This document shows positions 4,665-8,749 of a stretch of 8,749 nucleotides of DNA, piece after piece. Within the stretch, counting starts at the first letter, position 1, and each line of letters starts with the position of its first letter. The stretch covers positions 1-8,749 of the forward strand of contig JBAYDV010000082.1 in the NCBI GenBank assembly GCA_041668045.1. Direction: 5' to 3'. This stretch comes from JBAYDV01 sp041668045. GTDB taxonomy: Bacteria > Bacteroidota > Bacteroidia > Bacteroidales > UBA932. The position numbers and the translations under genes are program-made. The notes beneath the pieces are model-generated. The model was not told the DNA's origin. It saw only the letters and a list, made by a program, of their open reading frames with translations, and did not search any database.

Positions 4665-6767
4665 TTGGATAAAATTAATAGTGAACAGAAAAACTTACTA
4701 TGTGTAAGTATAAATGATAAATCATTTGAAAAATGTAAGCTAATAGCTGAAAAATGTGATTTTGTGGAACTCCGTCAAGATTTATGTCATCTCGAAAGTA
4801 CTGAGTTACAGCAAATAATAAAAGCACATCCAAATATGATTTTTACCTGTCGTCACTCAAAAAATGACAATACAGAAAGAGAAGCTCTTGAATTTACGCG
4901 TATCGCGATAGAATCAGGAACTAAATTTGTCGATGTCGATATTAACTCTGGAATAGAATATATAAACCAGGTAAAAGAGATAAAAACATCATCGGTCTCT
5001 AATACTAAATTAATAATATCATCACACGATTTTTATAAAACACCAGAAAATGATGAACTATACTCTATATATAATAGGTGTATAGAATATGGTGCAGATA
5101 TTGCCAAAATAATAACAACTGCTCAAAATACAGCAGATGCAGTAAGAGGGCTTCGTTTATTATCCAAAGAACTTCCTCTAAAAAAATCTAAATATAAAAC
5201 TATACCTATAGTTACTTTCGCTATGGGAAAAGCTGGTAAGTTTACTCGTCTGATGTGTCTTAAGCTAGGTGCTCCATGGACTTACGTTTCTTATGGTGCA
5301 GGTAATGAGACAGCTCCCGGTCAATATTCTTATTCTGAGATGTGTCATTTATTATCTGAAAATTCATATCCATATAAGTTTTCACCTAAACGATTTACTA
5401 AAAAGGATGCATCAAGAGTAGTAGAGATTTCTATACCATGTTCTAAAAGTGTATCTCAACGCGCTATATTAGCAGCATGTCTTTCGAAAGGCACTTCAGT
5501 ATTGAACAACTATAGTGAATGTAATGACTCTGCTGCAGCCCTAAGGATAATACAAAAGCTGGGATGTGAAACTAAACTATCAGGACGCACATTAACTATA
5601 ACGAGCCCTGGAGTAGAAGATCTAAACGATATAGATTCTATAAATGTATCTGAGAGTGGAACATTGGCTCGTGTTATGTTAGTAATCTCTACATTCCTTA
5701 ATAAGAACCATTCTGTAGTTATAGATGGAGAAGGTAGTTTATTAAATAGAAATCTTGAAGAGTCTATTAAAGCTTTGAGAGTAGCAGGAGTGGATGCAGA
5801 GTCTGTAAATAATACTCTTCCTATTAAAGTGAATGGACATATAAGTAAGAAAAATATCGTTTTCTCAGGAGCTAAAAGTTCTCAGATAGTTACAGGTTTT
5901 TTAATGACTCTGCCTCTTTTAAATCAAGATACAGAACTAGTAATTACTAATCCGACTAGTGTTCCTTATCTGAATCTGACTTGTGATGTGTTGTCAAAGT
6001 TTGGTATAAATATCCAACAAGAGATAGTTTATAGGGAATCTGAAGATATAGCAGAATCTGATGTTATTGAGAAAATATATTATACTATAAAAGGAGGGCA
6101 ATGTTATAAAAGTGTAGATATGTTTTTGGAATCGGATTGGAGTTCTGCCGCTTTTTTCGCCGTAGCAGGTGCTATTTCTCCAAATTCTCCAGATGTAATT
6201 TTAAAAGATATGAATATGAATAGCTCGCAGGCTGATATGGCTATTGTGAAAGCATTGCGTGATGCACGAGCTAAGGTGAAGATAGTTTCTAAGACTGATG
6301 ATGATGCTAATAATGTAGCATTGCCGCATAAAAATGAGAGAGTAGATATAAGAATTTCACATGGTCGTTTTAGTTCGAGTTATTTATGTATTATGTCTGT
6401 GGATAGTCCAGATTTATTTCCTATATTGTCGGTGTTGCTCTGTTTTAATGAAGGTGGCACTATAGGTGGTATTTCTCGTTTATATGCTAAAGAAAGTAAT
6501 AGGGCAGAGGCTATTTTTTCGGAGTTGACGAAATTAGGTGCAGATGTGGATTTAGATGATATACACGATTCTATGGAGGTACAGGGCGATATTAAGTCTA
6601 AAAGTAGTAGAATTCATGGATCTTATATTAGCGCTCATAATGACCATAGGATGGCTATGAGTTTGATCGTCGCTTCTATGTTCGCTGACGGTGATATTTA
6701 TCTTGATGATATATCTTGTATAAATAAGTCATTCCCAGATTTTCTTGACGAGATTCAAAAGTTTTGA
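4665..6767 (+). CDS. aroDA: Fused type I 3-dehydroquinate dehydratase / EPSP synthase
   Basis: The 700-residue protein fuses two shikimate enzymes. Residues 10-222 are a type I dehydroquinase: Glu35 and Arg37 (VELR), Arg63 (TCR), catalytic His121 (SSHDF), Schiff-base Lys148 (AKIITT), Arg195 (GKAGKFTR) and the end motif APGQ (217-220). After a linker of about 25 residues, 250-700 form EPSP synthase: SKS at 260-262 with Lys261, Arg266, SGTLAR (331-336), SSQ (405-407), ESD (489-491), Asp583 in SPDL, KESNR (609-613), DHR (660-662) and Lys688 in KSFP. All main catalytic residues of both halves appear present. The steps are not consecutive, since shikimate dehydrogenase and kinase act between them. 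The start is TTG with a strong Shine-Dalgarno. It is divergent from the pheA operon, and no terminator is visible after it. Confidence 0.93.
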   Translation: MDKINSEQKNLLCVSINDKSFEKCKLIAEKCDFVELRQDLCHLESTELQQIIKAHPNMIFTCRHSKNDNTEREALEFTRIAIESGTKFVDVDINSGIEYINQVKEIKTSSVSNTKLIISSHDFYKTPENDELYSIYNRCIEYGADIAKIITTAQNTADAVRGLRLLSKELPLKKSKYKTIPIVTFAMGKAGKFTRLMCLKLGAPWTYVSYGAGNETAPGQYSYSEMCHLLSENSYPYKFSPKRFTKKDASRVVEISIPCSKSVSQRAILAACLSKGTSVLNNYSECNDSAAALRIIQKLGCETKLSGRTLTITSPGVEDLNDIDSINVSESGTLARVMLVISTFLNKNHSVVIDGEGSLLNRNLEESIKALRVAGVDAESVNNTLPIKVNGHISKKNIVFSGAKSSQIVTGFLMTLPLLNQDTELVITNPTSVPYLNLTCDVLSKFGINIQQEIVYRESEDIAESDVIEKIYYTIKGGQCYKSVDMFLESDWSSAAFFAVAGAISPNSPDVILKDMNMNSSQADMAIVKALRDARAKVKIVSKTDDDANNVALPHKNERVDIRISHGRFSSSYLCIMSVDSPDLFPILSVLLCFNEGGTIGGISRLYAKESNRAEAIFSELTKLGADVDLDDIHDSMEVQGDIKSKSSRIHGSYISAHNDHRMAMSLIVASMFADGDIYLDDISCINKSFPDFLDEIQKF

Positions 6768-6793
6768 TAATCTGAAAATTATTACTACCTTTG
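6763..6793 (+). promoter_or_regulatory. Promoter of the rplM ribosomal operon
   Basis: TTTG at 6763-6766, a 19-bp spacer and TACCTTTG at 6786-6793 match the Bacteroidota -33/-7 consensus TTTG and TAnnTTTG exactly. The -33 box overlaps the aroDA stop codon TGA (6765-6767). Transcription should start near 6797-6800. This is the best promoter in the window, fitting a highly expressed operon. Confidence 0.85.
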
Positions 6794-6798
6794 CAGCC

Positions 6799-6812
6799 CC
6801 CTAAAAATAGGG
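6799..6812 (+). promoter_or_regulatory. 5'-proximal hairpin in the rplM leader
   Basis: CCCTA, loop AAAA and TAGGG form a 5-bp stem almost at the predicted transcript 5' end, with about 43 nt left before the rplM start. No T-run follows, so it is not a terminator. It could protect the 5' end or be part of a ribosomal protein autoregulatory site; nothing in the sequence decides this. Confidence 0.4.
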
Positions 6813-6855
6813 AAATCGCAACAAAAAATATTGTATTAACTTAAAAATCAAGAAA

Positions 6856-7317
6856 GTGGACACACAAAGTTACAAAACAGTGTCGGCTAACCCACAAACC
6901 GTAACAAAGGAATGGGTAGTCATAGATGCCACTGACCAGGTAGTCGGTCGTCTTGCTTCCATGGTAGCATATATGCTTCGTGGAAAAAACAAGGCAAACT
7001 TTACCCCAAATACGGATTGTGGAGATAACGTAATCGTTGTCAATGCTGAAAAAGTTCGTTTTACAGGTAAAAAATTTACCGATAAAGTTTATATCCGTCA
7101 TTCAGGATATCCAGGTGGTCAGAGTTTCGAGACTCCAAAAGAGTTTATGGCTAAAAAACCGACCGAAGTATTAAGGAAAGCTATTAAGAATATGCTTCCT
7201 AAGAGTAGACTTGGTTCAGTTATGTTCCGTAACCTTTATTTATATGAAGGTCCAGAGCATCCTCATGAAGCACAGTCTCCAAAAGAAATTAAAATTAACT
7301 ATAAAAAAGTAAATTAA
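6856..7317 (+). CDS. rplM: 50S ribosomal protein L13 (uL13)
   Basis: This 153-residue protein is the large-subunit protein L13, an early assembly protein that binds 23S rRNA. Family features are WVVIDATDQVVGRLAS near residues 20-35, the LRGK and FTPNTDCGDNV segments, HSGYPGGQ and the KSRLG and HEAQSPK segments near the C-terminus. The start is a GTG at 6856 (MDTQSYKT), chosen because Bacteroidales L13 proteins as I recall them begin MDTxSYKT. Sequence upstream is A-rich without a Shine-Dalgarno. It is the first gene of the ribosomal cluster, with its own promoter, and is followed by rpsI after 7 bp, the pairing found in nearly all bacteria. Confidence 0.96.
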   Translation: MDTQSYKTVSANPQTVTKEWVVIDATDQVVGRLASMVAYMLRGKNKANFTPNTDCGDNVIVVNAEKVRFTGKKFTDKVYIRHSGYPGGQSFETPKEFMAKKPTEVLRKAIKNMLPKSRLGSVMFRNLYLYEGPEHPHEAQSPKEIKINYKKVN

Positions 7318-7324
7318 ACCGAGT

Positions 7325-7717
7325 ATGGAAGTATTTAACGCCCTTGGAAGACGTAAATCAGCAGTTGCTCGCGTTTATGTTGCAGCTTCTGGAAAAGGTA
7401 ACATTACTATTAACGGAAAAGATCTTCAAGATTATTTCAAAGAAGAGACTCTTCGTTATATAGTACGTCAACCTTTAACAGTTACAGATACTCTTTCTAA
7501 TTTTGATATCAAAGTCAATTTAGATGGAGGTGGAATTAAAGGACAAGCAGAGGCTTTACGCCTAGCTATAGCTCGCGCTCTATGTAAAATAGACGAAGAA
7601 GCTTATCGTCCAATTCTTAAATCTAGTGGATTTCTTACCCGCGATGCTCGTATCGTTGAGAGAAAGAAACCTGGTAGACCTGGTGCACGTAAACGTTTCC
7701 AATTCAGCAAACGTTAG
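7325..7717 (+). CDS. rpsI: 30S ribosomal protein S9 (uS9)
   Basis: This 130-residue protein is S9, whose C-terminal tail reaches the tRNA in the ribosomal P site. It shows the family start GRRKSAVARVYV, the GKGNITINGK segment, GGGIKGQAEALRLAIARAL and the basic C-terminal tail ending KKPGRPGARKRFQFSKR. Length is standard for S9. It lies 7 bp after rplM and must be co-transcribed with it. The 197 bp after its stop hold no terminator, so some transcripts probably run on into rpsB. Confidence 0.97.
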   Translation: MEVFNALGRRKSAVARVYVAASGKGNITINGKDLQDYFKEETLRYIVRQPLTVTDTLSNFDIKVNLDGGGIKGQAEALRLAIARALCKIDEEAYRPILKSSGFLTRDARIVERKKPGRPGARKRFQFSKR

Positions 7718-7769
7718 TATTTGCTATTGTTGATGACCAACGCACAGTAGTAGTTTCAAATATTAGGAC

Positions 7770-7784
7770 CTATATATTATATAG
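7770..7784. repeat. AT-rich perfect inverted repeat between rpsI and rpsB
   Basis: CTATATA, a single T and TATATAG form a 7-bp inverted repeat with a one-base centre. As RNA it makes only a weak hairpin and no T-run follows. It might be a protein-binding site or chance in AT-rich DNA. The nearby TAATATTG (7791-7798) is one base off the TAnnTTTG promoter box but has no -33 partner. Confidence 0.35.
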
Positions 7785-7811
7785 TTACCATAATATTGTT
7801 ACACTGCGGAA

Positions 7812-7887
7812 AATTTAGGAGATCGATGAAATATCGCTACTCCCAAATTAATAAAAAGAGAATTTAGTATGCTGAGTAGCTTACTAA
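7812..7887 (+). promoter_or_regulatory. Two-hairpin leader upstream of rpsB
   Basis: Hairpin A (7812-7849) pairs AATTTAGGAG with CTCCCAAATT, nine pairs and one A-C mismatch. It is topped by CGAT (7824-7827) with ATCG (7833-7836) around a GAAAT loop. Hairpin B (7864-7887) pairs TTAGTA with TACTAA and, after a T-T mismatch, GCT with AGC around GAGT. A-rich single-stranded sequence then leads to the rpsB ATG 27 nt later. Neither is followed by a T-run. Such a structured leader suits autoregulation by S2, known for rpsB in other bacteria, but this fold is inferred by eye. Confidence 0.5.
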
Positions 7888-7914
7888 GAAAAAATTAAAA
7901 AAACATTTATTAAA

Positions 7915-8749
7915 ATGCCAAGAACTAATTTCCAAGATTTATTAGATGCAGGTGTTCATTTTGGACACATGAAGAGAAAATGGAATCCTAAGATGGCTCC
8001 TTATATTTTTATGGAGAAAAATGGAATTCATATTATCGACTTGCATAAAACAGTCTTAAAAATAGATGATGCAGCGAATGTTATGAAACAATTGGCTCGT
8101 TCAGGCCGTCGTATTCTATTCGTTGCCACCAAAAAACAAGCAAAAGAGATTGTAGCTGAAAAAGCACAATTAGTAAATATGCCTTATGTAACTGAGAGAT
8201 GGCCAGGTGGAATGTTAACTAACTTCCCAACTATCCGTAAATCAGTTAAGAAAATGAACACTATCGACAAAATGATGTCAGATGGTACATTTGATACATT
8301 GGCTAAAAGAGAAAGACTTCAAGTAACTCGTCAAAGAGCAAAACTTGAAAAAAACTTAGGTTCTATTTCAGATCTTAATCGTTTACCAGCTGCTCTTTTC
8401 GTAGTTGACGTACAAAAAGAGATTAATGCAGTGAAGGAAGCTAATCGTCTAAATATCCCTGTAATCGCTATGGTTGATACATGTTGCGATCCTACAATGA
8501 TTGATTACGTGATTCCTGCTAATGATGATGCTGCTAAATCTATCGATATAGTCGTAGATACAGTATGTCAAGCAGTGAAAGAAGGTTTAGAAGAGAGAAA
8601 ATTAGCTAAAGAAAAAGAGAAAGCAGCTCAAGATAAAGCTAAATCTGAAAAAGGAACTGATAAGAAAATTCGTTCTCGCAAAGCAAAACCTGCAGTAGCT
8701 AAGGAAGAAGCTCCAAAAGCAGAAGTAAAAGCTGAGGCTCCAAAAGCAG
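7915..8749 (+). CDS. rpsB: 30S ribosomal protein S2 (uS2), 3' end outside window
   Basis: The frame from ATG at 7915 stays open for 278 codons to the window edge. Its product is the small-subunit protein S2, which joins late and binds near S1 and the mRNA exit. Family features are MPRTNFQDLLDAGVHFGH, KRKWNPKMAPYIF, RILFVATKKQA, ERWPGGMLTNF, LFVVDVQKE and CDPTMIDYVIPANDDA. The core ends at about residue 230. Beyond it a tail of Lys, Ala, Glu and Pro continues off the edge with KAEVKAEAPKA-type repeats. Such charged tails occur in S2 of this phylum. The start lacks a Shine-Dalgarno and sits in an A-rich stretch. In many bacteria tsf follows rpsB, but that cannot be seen here. Confidence 0.95.
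   Translation, partial: MPRTNFQDLLDAGVHFGHMKRKWNPKMAPYIFMEKNGIHIIDLHKTVLKIDDAANVMKQLARSGRRILFVATKKQAKEIVAEKAQLVNMPYVTERWPGGMLTNFPTIRKSVKKMNTIDKMMSDGTFDTLAKRERLQVTRQRAKLEKNLGSISDLNRLPAALFVVDVQKEINAVKEANRLNIPVIAMVDTCCDPTMIDYVIPANDDAAKSIDIVVDTVCQAVKEGLEERKLAKEKEKAAQDKAKSEKGTDKKIRSRKAKPAVAKEEAPKAEVKAEAPKA

Noticed and set aside
6841..7101. 86-codon minus-strand ORF
   Set aside because: It is antisense to rplM, whose protein is unmistakable.
7718..7914. Intrinsic terminator after rpsI
   Set aside because: None of the hairpins in this gap is followed by a T-run on the plus strand.

Overview
This AT-rich window most likely comes from a member of the Bacteroidota, probably order Bacteroidales. Three things point there: three good matches to the phylum's -7 promoter box TAnnTTTG, the near absence of Shine-Dalgarno sequences upstream of most genes, and Bacteroidales-like protein features (an L13 beginning MDTQSYKT and a DAHP synthase fused to chorismate mutase). 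The genus cannot be told from the sequence.

Layout. Positions 1-257 hold a degenerate tandem repeat (about 15 bp units, organised as 45 bp units in its right part) that runs off the left edge. Positions 265-4387 are a tightly packed minus-strand operon, transcribed pheA (prephenate dehydratase), a PLP aminotransferase, a fused DAHP synthase/chorismate mutase, then tyrA (prephenate dehydrogenase). Positions 4388-4664 are a divergent control region. Positions 4665-6767 on the plus strand encode a fused type I 3-dehydroquinate dehydratase/EPSP synthase (AroD-AroA). Positions 6786-8749 are a ribosomal protein cluster, rplM, rpsI and rpsB, the last cut by the window edge.

How the genes work together. 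The minus-strand operon makes the committing enzyme of the shikimate pathway and the full set of terminal steps from chorismate to phenylalanine and tyrosine. The divergent aroDA fusion supplies two middle steps (3-dehydroquinate to 3-dehydroshikimate, and shikimate-3-phosphate to EPSP). The window therefore carries much, but not all, of aromatic amino acid synthesis.

The most notable find is an unannotated translational attenuator ahead of pheA. A 24-codon leader peptide on the minus strand (4490-4564) has nine consecutive aromatic codons, FFFFYYFYY. It is followed by a strong intrinsic terminator (4437-4466). A 10-nt segment inside the leader gene (4498-4507) is a perfect complement of the 5' arm of that terminator, so an antiterminator can form when the ribosome stalls. 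Both Phe and Tyr codons are present, which matches an operon making both amino acids. The putative -7 box lies only 5 nt before the leader ATG, suggesting a leaderless or nearly leaderless peptide. Other points worth a look are a TTG start with a strong Shine-Dalgarno and an overlapping 10-codon uORF before aroDA, paired hairpins in front of rpsB, and insertions in the aminotransferase and in the PheA linker.
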